Assembly (NCBI RefSeq): GCF_051020765.1
Contig: NC_134930.1
Location: 6,386,001 to 6,450,000 of the forward strand
DNA: 64,000 nucleotides
Direction: 5' to 3'
Source of the DNA: Lasioglossum baleicum
Taxonomy: Eukaryota > Arthropoda > Insecta > Hymenoptera > Halictidae
Shown: positions 14,640-27,180 of the stretch, piece after piece
How positions within the stretch are numbered: the stretch's first letter is position 1
Layout of the letters: every line of letters begins with the position of its first letter
Made by a program: the position numbers and the translations under genes
The notes under the pieces: model-generated
The model's database searches: none
The model's input: the letters and a program-made list of their open reading frames with translations, nothing else
Told to the model about the DNA's origin: nothing

Positions 14640-17600
14640 CTAAGGAGGTAGTGTATACCACTTCGGGGACGACACCGGTGAGTCCCATCTCGACCTCATG
14701 GCTAAGAAGGTAGTGTATACCAGTTCGGGGACGACACCGGTGAGTCCCATCTCGGCCTCATGGCTAAGAAGTTAGTGTATACCTGTTCGCGGACGACACC
14801 GATCAGTCCCATCTCGGCCTCATGGCTAAGAAGGTAGTGTATACCAGTTCCGGACGACACCGATCAGTCCCATCTCGGCCTCATGGCTAAGAAGGTAGTG
14901 TATACCAGTTCGGGGACGAAACCGGTGAGTCCCATCTCCCTCTTGGCTAAGAAGGTAGTGTATACCAGTTCGCGGACGACACCAATCAGTCCCATCTCGG
15001 CCTCCAGACTAAGAAGGTAGTGTATACCAGTTCGGGGACGAAACCGGTGTGTCTCATCTCGACCTCATGGCTAAGAAGGTAGTGTATACCTGTTCGCGGA
15101 CGACACCGATCAGTCCCATCTCGGCCTCATGGCTAAGAAGGTAGTGTATACCAGTTCGGGGAAGAAACCGGTGAATCCCATCTCCCTCTTGGCTAAGAAG
15201 GTAGTGTATACCAGTTCGCGGACGGCACCAATCAGTCCCATCTCGGCCTCCTGACTAAGAAGGTAGTGTATACCAGTTCGGGGACGACACCGGTGAGTCC
15301 CATCTCGACCTCATGGCTAAGAAGGTAGTGTATACCAGTTCGCGGACGACACCGACCAGTCCCATCTCGGCCTCATGGCTAAGAAGGTAGTGTATACCAG
15401 TTCAGAGACGACACCGGTGTGTCTCATCTCGACCTCATGGCTAAGAAGGTAGTGTATACCAGTTCGGGGACGACACCGGTGAGTCCCATCTCGGCCTCAT
15501 GGCTAAGAAGGTAGTTTATACCTGTTCGCGGACGACACCGATCAGTCCCATCTCGGCCTCATGGCTAAGAAGGTAGTGTATACCAGTTCCGGACGACACC
15601 GATCAGTCCCATCTCGGCCTCATGGCTATGAAGTTAGTGTATACCAGTTCGGGGACGAAACCGGTGAGTCCCATCTCCCTCTTGGCTAAGAAGGTAGTGT
15701 ATACCAGTTCGCGGACAACACCAATCAGTCCCATCTCGGCCTCCTGACTAAGAAGGTAGTGTATACCAGTTCGGGGACGACACCGGTGAGTCCCATCTCG
15801 ACCTCATGGCTAAGAAGGTAGTGTATACCAGTTCGCGGACGACACTGACCAGTCCCATCTCGACCTCATGGCTAAGAAGGTAGTGTATACCAGTTCAGGG
15901 ACGACACCGGTGTGTCTCATCTCGACCTCATGGCTAAGAAGGTAGTGTATACCAGTTCGGGGACGACACCGGTGAGTCCCATCTCGGCCTCATGGCTAAG
16001 AAGGTAGTGTATACCAGTTCGGGGACGAAACCGGTGAGTCCCATCTCGGCCTCATGGCTAAGAAGGTAGTGTATACCTGTTCGGGGACGACACCGGTGTG
16101 TCTCATCTCGACCTCATGGCTAAGAAGGTAGTGTATAGCAGTTCCGGACGACACCGGTAAGTCCCTTCTCGGCCTCATGGCTAAGAAGGTAGTGTATACC
16201 AGTTCGGGGACGAAACCGGTGATTCCCATCTCGGCCTCATGGCTAAGGAGGTAGTGTATACCACTTCGGGGACGACACCGGTGTGTCTCATCTCGACCTC
16301 ATTGGTAAGAAGGTAGTGTATACCAGTTCGGGGACGACACCGGTGAGTCCCATCTCGGCCTCATGGCTAAGAAGGTAGTGTATACCTGTTCGCGGACGAC
16401 ACCAATCAGTCCCATCTCGGCCTCCTGACTAAGAAGGTAGTGTATACCAGTTCGGGGACGACACCGGTGAGTCCCATCTCGACCTCATGGCTAAGAAGGT
16501 AGTGTATACCACTTCGCGGACGACACCGACCAGTCCCATCTCGGCCTCATGGCTAAGAAGGTAGTGTATACCAGTTCAGGGACGACACCGGTGTGTCTCA
16601 TCTCGACCTCATGGCTAAGAAGGTAGTGTATACCAGTTCGGGGACGACACCGGTGAGTCCCATCTCGGCCTCATGGCTAAGAAGGTAGTGTAAACCTGTT
16701 CGCGGACGACACCGATCAGTCCCATCTCGGCCTCATGGCTAAGAAGGTAGTGTATACCAGTTCCGGACGACACCGATCAGTCCCATCTCGGCCTCATGGC
16801 TAAGAAGGTAGTGTATACCAGTTCGGGGACGAAACCGGTGAGTCCCATCTCCCTCTTGGCTAAGAAGGTAGTGTATACCAGTTCGCGGACGACACCGACC
16901 AGTCCCATCTCGACCTCATGGCTAAGAAGGTAGTGTATACCAGTTCAGGGACGACACCGGTGTGTCTCATCTCGACCTCATGGCTAAGAAGGTAGTGTAT
17001 ACCAGTTAGTGGACGACACCGGTGAGTCCCATCTCGGCCTCATGGCTAACAAGGTAGTGTGTACCAGTTCGGGGACGAAACCGGTGAGTCCCATCTCGGC
17101 CTAATGGCTAAGAAGGTAGTGTATACCTGTTCGCGGACGACACCGATCAGTCCCATCTCGGCCTCATGGCTAAGAAGGTAGTGTATACCAGTTCCGGACG
17201 ACACCGGTGAGTCCCATCTCGGCCTCATGGCTAAGAAGGTAGTGTATACCAGTTCGGGGACGAAACCGGTGAGTCCCATCTCGGCCTCATGGCTAAGAAG
17301 GTAGTGTATACCTGTTCGGGGACGACACCGGTGTGTCACATCTCGACCTCATGGCTAAGAAGGTAGTGTATACCAGTTCGGGGACGACACCGGTAAGTCC
17401 CTTCTCGGCCTCATGGCTAAGAAGGTAGTGTATACCAGTTCGGGGACGACACCGATCAGTCCCATCTCGGCCTCATTTCTAAGAAGGTAGTGTATACCTG
17501 TTCGCGGACGACACCGATCAGTCCCATCTCGGCCTCATGGCTAAGAAGGTAGTGTATACCAGTTCGGGGACGAAACCGGTGAGTCCCATCTCGGCCTCAT

Positions 17601-17660
17601 GGCTAAGAAGGTAGTGTATACCAGTTCGCGGACGACACCGGCCAGTCCCATCTCGACCTC
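14640..17660. repeat. Satellite higher-order block shared with ~43.2-45.9 kb and ~46.8-48.1 kb
   Basis: Rare markers here recur far to the right. GGGAAGAAACCGGTGAATCC lies at about 15159 and 43718 (offset 28559). GATTCCCATC lies at 16221 and 44781. CATTGGTAAGAAGG is near 16300, 44860 and 47090. CAGTTAGTGGACGAC is near 17004, 45193, 45875 and 47792. Offsets of about 28.56 and 30.79 kb show that this block was copied at least twice. The 43-kb copy lacks about 371 bp (six monomers) relative to this one. Edges are approximate. Confidence 0.7.
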
Positions 17661-20600
17661 ATGGCTAAGAAGGTAGTGTATACCAGTTCAGGGACGACAC
17701 CGGTGTGTCTCATCTCGACCTCCTGGCTAAGAAGGTAGTGTATACCAGTTCGGGGACGACACCGGTGAGTCCCATCTCGGCCTCATGGCTAAGAAGGTAG
17801 TGTATACCAGTTCGGGGACGAAACCGGTGAGTCCCATCTCGGCCTCATGGCTAAGAAGGTAGTGTATACCTGTTCGGGGACGACACCGGTGTGTCTCATC
17901 TCGACCTCATGGCTAAGAAGGTAGTGTATAGCAGTTCCGGACGACACCGGTATGTCCCTTCTCGGCCTCATGGCTAAGAAGGTAGTGTATACCAGTTCGG
18001 GGACGAAACCGGTGAGTCCCATCTCGGCCTCATGGCTAAGGAGGTAGTGTATACCACTTCGGGGACGACACCGGTGAGTCCCATCTCGACCTCATGGCTA
18101 AGAAGGTAGTGTATACCAGTTCGGGGACGACACCGGTGAGTCCCATCTCGGCCTCATGGCTAAGAAGTTAGTGTATACCTGTTCGCGGACGACACCGATC
18201 AGTCCCATCTCGGCCTCATGGCTAAGAAGGTAGTGTATACCAGTTCAGGGACGACACTGGTGTGTCTCATCTCGACCTCATGGCTAAGAAGGTAGTGTAT
18301 ACCAGCTCGGGGACGACACCGGTGAGTCCCATCTCGGCCTCATGGCTAAGACGGTAGTGTATACCTGTTCGCGGACGATACCGATCAGTCCCATCTCGGC
18401 CTCATGGCTAAGAAGGTAGTGTATACCAGTTCCGGACGACACCGATCAGTCCCATCTCGGCCTCATGGCTAAGAAGGTAGTGTGTACCAGTTCCGGACGA
18501 CACCGGTGAGTCCCATCTCGGCCTCATGGCTAAGAAGGTAGTGTATACCAGTTCGGGGACGAAACCGGTGAGTCCCATCTCGGCCTCATGGCTAAGAAGG
18601 TAGTGTATACCTGTTCGGGGACGACACCGGTGTGTCTCATCTCGACCTCATGGCTAAGAGTGTAGTGTATACCAGTTCGGGGACGACACCGGTAAGTCCC
18701 ATCTCGGCCTCATGGCTAAGAAGGTAGTGTAAACCTGTTCGCGGACGACACCGGTGAGTCCTATCTCGGCCTCATGGCTAAGAAGGTAGTGTATACCAGT
18801 TCGGGGACGACAACGGTAAGTCCCTTCTCGGCCTCATGGCTAAGAAGGTAGTGTATACCAGTTCGGGGACGATACCGATCAGTCCCATCTCGGCCTCATT
18901 TCTAAGAAGGTAGTGTATACCTGTTCGCAGACGACACCGATCAGTCCCATCTCGGCCTCATGGCTAAGAAGGTAGTGTATACCAGTTCGGGGACGAAACC
19001 GGTGAGTCCCATCTCGGCCTCATGGCTAAGAAGGTAGTGTATACCAGTTCCGGACGACACCGGTAAGTCCCTTCTCGTCCTCATGGCTAACAAGGTAGTG
19101 TATACCAGTTCGGGGACGAAACCGGTGAGTCCCATCTCGGCCTCATGGCTAAGAAGGTAGTGTATACCAGTTCGGGGACGTTACCGGTGAGTCCCATCTC
19201 GGCCTCATGGCTAAGAAGGTAGTGTATACCTGTTCGGGGACGACACCGGTGTGTCTCATCTCGACCTCATGGCTAAGAGTGTAGTGTATACCAGTTCGGG
19301 GACGACACCGGTAAGTCCCATCTCGGCCTCATGGCTAAGAATGTAGTGTATACCTGTTCGCGGACGACACCGATCAGTCCCATCTCGGCCTCATGGCTAA
19401 GAAGGTAGTGTATACCAGTTCGGGGACGAAACCGGTGAGTCCCATCTCGGCCTCATGGCTAAGAAGGTAGTGTATACCAGTTCCGGACGACACCGGTGAG
19501 TCCCATCTCGGCCTCATGGCTAAGAAGGTAGTGTATACCAGTTCGGGGACGAAACCGGTGAGTCCCATCTCGGCCTCATGGCTAAGAAGGTAGTGTATAC
19601 CTGTTCGGGGACGACACCGGTGTGTCACATCTCGACCTCATGGCTAAGAAGGTAGTGTATACCAGTTCGGGGACGACACCGGTAAGTCCCTTCTCGGCCT
19701 CATGGCTAAGATGGTAGTGTATACCAGTTCGGGGACGACACCGATCAGTCCCATCTCGGCCTCATTTCTAAGAAGGTAGTGTATACCTGTTCGCGGACGA
19801 CACCGATCAGTCCCATCTCGGCCTCATGGCTAAGAAGGTAGTGTATACCAGTTCGGGGACGAAACCGGTGAGTCCCATCTCGGCCTCATGGCTAAGAAGG
19901 TAGTGTATACCAGTTCGCGGACGACACCGACCAGTCCCATCTCGACCTCATGGCTAAGAAGGTAGTGTATACCAGTTCAGGGACGACACCGGTGTGTCTC
20001 ATCTCGACCTCCTGGCTAAGAAGGTAGTGTATACCAGTTCGGGGACGACACCGGTGAGTCCCATCTCGGCCTCATGGCTAAGAAGGTAGTGTATACCAGT
20101 TCGGGGACGAAACCGGTGAGTCCCATCTCGGCCTCATGGCTAAGAAGGTAGTGTATACCTGTTCGGGGACGACACCGGTGTGTCTCATCTCGACCTCATG
20201 GCTAAGAAGGTAGTGTATAGCAGTTCCGGACGACACCGGTAAGTCCCTTCTCGGCCTCATGGCTAAGAAGGTAGTGTATACCAGTTCGGGGACGAAACCG
20301 GTGAGTCCCATCTCGGCCTCATGGCTAAGGAGGTAGTGTATACCACTTCGGGGACGACACCGGTGAGTCCCATCTCGACCTCATGGCTAAGAAGGTAGTG
20401 TATACCAGTTCGGGGACGACACCGGTGAGTCCCATCTCGGCCTCATGGCTAAGAAGTTAGTGTATACCTGTTCGCGGACGACACCGATCAGTCCCATCTC
20501 GGCCTCATGGCTAAGAAGGTAGTGTATACCAGTTCGGGGACGAAACCGGTGAGTCCCATCTCGGCCTCATGGCTAAGAAGGTAGTGTATACCAGTTCGCG

Positions 20601-21660
20601 GACGACACCGACCAGTCCCATCTCGACCTCATGGCTAAGAAGGTAGTGTATACCAGTTCAGGGACGACACCGGTGTGTCTCATCTCGACCTCCTGGCTAA
20701 GAAGGTAGTGTATACCAGTTCGGGGACGACACCGGTGAGTCCCATCTCGGCCTCATGGCTAAGAAGGTAGTGTATACCAGTTCGGGGACGAAACCGGTGA
20801 GTCCCATCTCGGCCTCATGGCTAAGAAGGTAGTGTATACCTGTTCGGGGACGACACCGGTGTGTCTCATCTCGACCTCATGGCTAAGAAGGTAGTGTATA
20901 GCAGTTCCGGACGACACCGGTAAGTCCCTTCTCGGCCTCATGGCTAAGAAGGTAGTGTATACCAGTTCGGGGACGAAACCGGTGAGTCCCATCTCGGCCT
21001 CATGGCTAAGGAGGTAGTGTATACCACTTCGGGGACGACACCGGTGAGTCCCATCTCGACCTCATGGCTAAGAAGGTAGTGTATACCAGTTCGGGGACGA
21101 CACCGGTGAGTCCCATCTCGGCCTCATGGCTAAGAAGTTAGTGTATACCTGTTCGCGGACGACACCGATCAGTCCCATCTCGGCCTCATGGCTAAGAAGG
21201 TAGTGTATACCAGTTCAGGGACGACACCGGTGTGTCTCATCTCGACCTCATGGCTAAGAAGGTAGTGTATACCAGTTCGGGGACGACACCGGTGAGTCCC
21301 ATCTCGGCCTCATGGCTAAGACGGTAGTGTATACCTGTTCGCGGACGATACCGATCAGTCCCATCTCGGCCTCATGGCTAAGAAGGTAGTGTATACCAGT
21401 TCCGGACGACACCGATCAGTCCCATCTCGGCCTCATGGCTAAGAAGGTAGTGTGTACCAGTTCCGGACGACACCGGTGAGTCCCATCTCGGCCTCATGGC
21501 TAAGAAGGTAGTGTATACCAGTTCGGGGACGAAACCGGTGAGTCCCATCTCGGCCTCATGGCTAAGAAGGTAGTGTATACCTGTTCGGGGACGACACCGG
21601 TGTGTCTCATCTCGACCTCATGGCTAAGAAGGTAGTGTATACCAGTTCGGGGACGACAAC

Positions 21661-24600
21661 GGTAAGTCCCTTCTCGGCCTCATGGCTAAGAAGGTAGTGT
21701 ATACCAGTTCGGGGACGTTACCGGTGAGTCCCATCTCGGCCTCATGGCTAAGAAGGTAGTGTATACCTGTTCGGGGACGACACCGGTGTGTCTCATCTCG
21801 ACCTCATGGCTAAGAGTGTAGTGTATACCAGTTCGGGGACGACACCGGTAAGTCCCATCTCGGCCTCATGGCTAAGAAGGTAGTGTATACCAGTTCGGGG
21901 ACGAAACCGGTGAGTCCCATCTCGGCCTCATGGCTAAGGAGGTAGTGTATACCACTTCGGGGACGACACCGGTGAGTCCCATCTCGACCTCATGGCTAAG
22001 AAGGTAGTGTATACCAGTTCGGGGACGACACCGGTGAGTCCCATCTCGGCCTCATGGCTAAGAAGTTAGTGTATACCTGTTCGCGGACGACACCGATCAG
22101 TCCCATCTCGGCCTCATGGCTAAGAAGGTAGTGTATACCAGTTCAGGGACGACACCGGTGTGTCTCATCTCGACCTCATGGCTAAGAAGGTAGTGTATAC
22201 CAGTTCGGGGACGACACCGGTGAGTCCCATCTCGGCCTCATGGCTAAGACGGTAGTGTATACCTGTTCGCGGACGATACCGATCAGTCCCATCTCGGCCT
22301 CATGGCTAAGAAGGTAGTGTATACCAGTTCCGGACGACACCGATCAGTCCCATCTCGGCCTCATGGCTAAGAAGGTAGTGTGTACCAGTTCCGGACGACA
22401 CCGGTGAGTCCCATCTCGGCCTCATGGCTAAGAAGGTAGTGTATACCAGTTCGGGGACGAAACCGGTGAGTCCCATCTCGGCCTCATGGCTAAGAAGGTA
22501 GTGTATACCTGTTCGGGGACGACACCGGTGTGTCTCATCTCGACCTCATGGCTAAGAAGGTAGTGTATACCAGTTCGGGGACGACAACGGTAAGTCCCTT
22601 CTCGGCCTCATGGCTAAGAAGGTAGTGTATACCAGTTCGGGGACGATACCGATCAGTCCCATCTCGGCCTCATTTCTAAGAAGGTAGTGTATACCTGTTC
22701 GCAGACGACACCGATCAGTCCCATCTCGGCCTTATGGCTAAGAAGGTAGTGTATACCAGTTCGGGGACGAAACCGGTGAGTCCCATCTCGGCCTCATGGC
22801 TAAGAAGGTAGTGTATACCAGTTCCGGACGACACCGGTAAGTCCCTTCTCGGCCTCATGGCTAAGAAGGTAGTGTATACCAGTTCGGGGACGTTACCGGT
22901 GAGTCCCATCTCGGCCTCATGGCTAAGAAGGTAGTGTATACCTGTTCGGGGACGACACCGGTGTGTCTCATCTCGACCTCATGGCTAAGAGTGTAGTGTA
23001 TACCAGTTCGGGGACGACACCGGTAAGTCCCATCTCGGCCTCATGGCTAAGAAGGTAGTGTAAACCTGTTCGCGGACGACACCGGTGAGTCCTATCTCGG
23101 CCTCATGGCTAAGAAGGTAGTGTATACCAGTTCGGGGACGACAACGGTAAGTCCCTTCTCGGCCTCATGGCTAAGAAGGTAGTGTATACCAGTTCGGGGA
23201 CGATACCGATCAGTCCCATCTCGGCCTCATTTCTAAGAAGGTAGTGTATACCTGTTCGCAGACGACACCGATCAGTCCCATCTCGGCCTCATGGCTAAGA
23301 AGGTAGTGTATACCAGTTCGGGGACGAAACCGGTGAGTCCCATCTCGGCCTCATGGCTAAGAAGGTAGTGTATACCAGTTCCGGACGACACCGGTAAGTC
23401 CCTTCTCGTCCTCATGGCTAACAAGGTAGTGTATACCAGTTCGGGGACGAAACCGGTGAGTCCCATCTCGGCCTCATGGCTAAGAAGGTAGTGTATACCA
23501 GTTCGGGGACGTTACCGGTGAGTCCCATCTCGGCCTCATGGCTAAGAAGGTAGTGTATACCTGTTCGGGGACGACACCGGTGTGTCTCATCTCGACCTCA
23601 TGGCTAAGAGTGTAGTGTATACCAGTTCGGGGACGACACCGGTAAGTCCCATCTCGGCCTCATGGCTAAGAAGGTAGTGTAAACCTGTTCGCGGACGACA
23701 CCGGTGAGTCCCATCTCGGCCTCATGGCTAAGAAGGTAGTGTATACCTGTTCGCGGACGACACCGATCAGTCCCATCTCGGCCTCATGGCTAAGAAGGTA
23801 GTGTATACCAGTTCCGGACGACACCGATCAGTCCCATCTCGGCCTCATGGCTAAGAAGGTAGTGTATACAAGTTCGGGGACGAAACCGGTGAGTCCCGTC
23901 TCCCTCTTGGCTAAGAACGTAGTGTATACCAGTTCGCGGACGACACCAATCAGTCCCATCTCGGCCTCCTGACTAAGAAGGTAGTGTATACCAGTTCGAG
24001 GACGACACCGGTGAGTCCCATCTCGACCTCATGGCTAAGAAGGTAGTGTATACCAGTTCAGGGACGACACCGGTGTGTCTCATCTCGACCTCCTGGCTAA
24101 GAAGGTAGTGTATACCAGTTCGGGGACGACACCGGTGAGTCCCATCTCGGCCTCATGGCTAAGAAGGTAGTGTATACCAGTTCGGGGACGAAACCGGTGA
24201 GTCCCATCTCGGCCTCATGGCTAAGAAGGTAGTATATACCTGTTCGGGGACGACACCGGTGTGTCTCATCTCGACCTCATGGCTAAGAAGGTAGTGTATA
24301 GCAGTTCCGGACGACACCGGTAAGTCCCTTCTCGGCCTCATGGCTAAGAAGGTAGTGTATACCAGTTCGGGGACGAAACCGGTGAGTCCCATCTCGGCCT
24401 CATGGCTAAGGAGGTAGTGTATACCACTTCGGGGACGACACCGGTGAGTCCCATCTCGGCCTCATGGCTAAGGAGGTAGTGTATACCACTTCGGGGACGA
24501 CACCGGTGAGTCCCATCTCGACCTCATGGCTAAGAAGGTAGTGTATACCAGTTCGGGGACGACACCGGTGAGTCCCATCTCGGCATCATGGCTAAGAAGT

Positions 24601-27180
24601 TAGTGTATACCTGTTCGCGGACGACACCGATCAGTCCCATCTCGGCCTCATGGCTAAGAAGGTAGTGTATACCAGTTCCGGACGACACCGATCAGTCCCA
24701 TCTCGGCCTCATGGCTAAGAAGGTAGTGTATACCAGTTCGGGGACGAAACCGGTGAGTCCCATCTCCCTCTTGGCTAAGAAGGTAGTGTATACCAGTTCG
24801 CGGACGACACCAATCAGTCCCATCTCGGCCTCCAGACTAAGAAGGTAGTGTATACCAGTTCGGGGACGGAACCGGTGTGTCTCATCTCGACCTCATGGCT
24901 AAGAAGGTAGTGTATACCTGTTCGCGGACGACACCGGTGTGTCTCATCTCGACCTCATGGCTAAGAGTGTAGTGTATACCAGTTCGGGGACGACACCGGT
25001 AAGTCCCATCTCGGCCTCATGGCTAAGAATGTAGTGTATACCTGTTCGCGGACGACACCGATCAGTCCCATCTCGACCTCATGGCTAAGAAGGTAGTGTA
25101 TACCTGTTCGGGGACGACACCGGTGTGTCTCATCTCGACCTCATGGCTAAGAGTGTAGTGTATACCAGTTCGGGGACGACACCGGTAAGTCCCATCTCGG
25201 CCTCATGGCTAAGAATGTAGTGTATACCTGTTCGCGGACGACACCGATCAGTCCCATCTCGGCCTCATGGCTAAGAAGGTAGTGTATACCAGTTCGGGGA
25301 CGAAACCGGTGAGTCCCATCTCGGCCTCATGGCTAAGAAGGTAGTGTATACCTGTTCGGGGACGACACCGGTGTGTCACATCTCGACCTCATGGCTAAGA
25401 AGGTAGTGTATACCAGTTCGGGGACGACACCGGTAAGTCCCTTCTCGGCCTCATGGCTAAGAAGGTAGTGTATACCAGTTCGGGGACGACACCGATCAGT
25501 CCCATCTCGGCCTCATTTCTAAGAAGGTAGTGTATACCTGTTCGCGGACGACACCGATCAGTCCCATCTCGGCCTCATGGCTAAGAAGGTAGTGTATACC
25601 AGTTCGCGGACGACACCGACCAGTCCCATCTCGACCTCATGGCTAAGAAGGTAGTGTATACCAGTTCAGGGACGACACCGGTGTGTCTCATCTCGACCTC
25701 CTGGCTAAGAAGGTAGTGTATACCAGTTCGGGGACGACACCGGTGAGTCCCATCTCGGCCTCATGGCTAAGAAGGTAGTGTATACCAGTTCGGGGACGAA
25801 ACCGGTGAGTCCCATCTCGGCCTCATGGCTAAGAAGGTAGTGTATACCTGTTCGGGGACGACACCGGTGTGTCTCATCTCGACCTCATGGCTAAGAAGGT
25901 AGTGTATAGCAGTTCCGGACGACACCGGTAAGTCCCTTCTCGGCCTCATGGCTAAGAAGGTAGTGTATACCAGTTCGGGGACGAAACCGGTGAGTCCCAT
26001 CTCGGCCTCATGGCTAAGGAGGTAGTGTATACCACTTCGGGGACGACACCGGTGAGTCCCATCTCGACCTCATGGCTAAGAAGGTAGTGTATACCAGTTC
26101 GGGGACGACACCGGTGAGTCCCATCTCGGCCTCATGGCTAAGAAGTTAGTGTATACCTGTTCGCGGACGACACCGATCAGTCCCATCTCGGCCTCATGGC
26201 TAAGAAGGTAGTGTATACCAGTTCAGGGACGACACCGGTGTGTCTCATCTCGACCTCATGGCTAAGAAGGTAGTGTATACCAGTTCGGGGACGACACCGG
26301 TGAGTCCCATCTCGGCCTCATGGCTAAGACGGTAGTGTATACCTGTTCGCGGACGATACCGATCAGTCCCATCTCGGCCTCATGGCTAAGAAGGTAGTGT
26401 ATACCAGTTCCGGACGACACCGATCAGTCCCATCTCGGCCTCATGGCTAAGAAGGTAGTGTGTACCAGTTCCGGACGACACCGGTGAGTCCCATCTCGGC
26501 CTCATGGCTAAGAAGGTAGTGTATACCAGTTCGGGGACGAAACCGGTGAGTCCCATCTCGGCCTCATGGCTAAGAAGGTAGTGTATACCTGTTCGGGGAC
26601 GACACCGGTGTGTCTCATCTCGACCTCATGGCTAAGAAGGTAGTGTATACCAGTTCGGGGACGACAACGGTAAGTCCCTTCTCGGCCTCATGGCTAAGAA
26701 GGTAGTGTATACCAGTTCGGGGACGATACCGATCAGTCCCATCTCGGCCTCATTTCTAAGAAGGTAGTGTATACCTGTTCGCAGACGACACCGATCAGTC
26801 CCATCTCGGCCTTATGGCTAAGAAGGTAGTGTATACCAGTTCGGGGACGAAACCGGTGAGTCCATCTCGGCCTCATGGCTAAGAAGGTAGTGTATACCAG
26901 TTCCGGACGACACCGGTAAGTCCCTTCTCGGCCTCATGGCTAAGAAGGTAGTGTATACCAGTTCGGGGACGTTACCGGTGAGTCCCATCTCGGCCTCATG
27001 GCTAAGAAGGTAGTGTATACCTGTTCGGGGACGACACCGGTGTGTCTCATCTCGACCTCATGGCTAAGAGTGTAGTGTATACCAGTTCGGGGACGACACC
27101 GGTAAGTCCCATCTCGGCCTCATGGCTAAGAAGGTAGTGTATACCAGTTCGGGGACGAAACCGCTGAGTCCCATCTCGGC
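21661..27180. repeat. Satellite ~5.5-kb block duplicated at ~32.2-37.8 kb
   Basis: Aligns with 32234-37816 at offset 10573, changing to 10635 (one extra monomer in the right copy near 36180) and then 10636 after a 1-bp deletion at about 26862 (GAGTCCATCTCGG instead of GAGTCCCATCTCGG). GGACGGAACCGG at about 24864 and 35437 is a shared rare variant. Copy-private changes are few, for example AAGAACGTAG near 23915. The block ends where the monomer order diverges, near 27180 and 37816. Confidence 0.75.
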
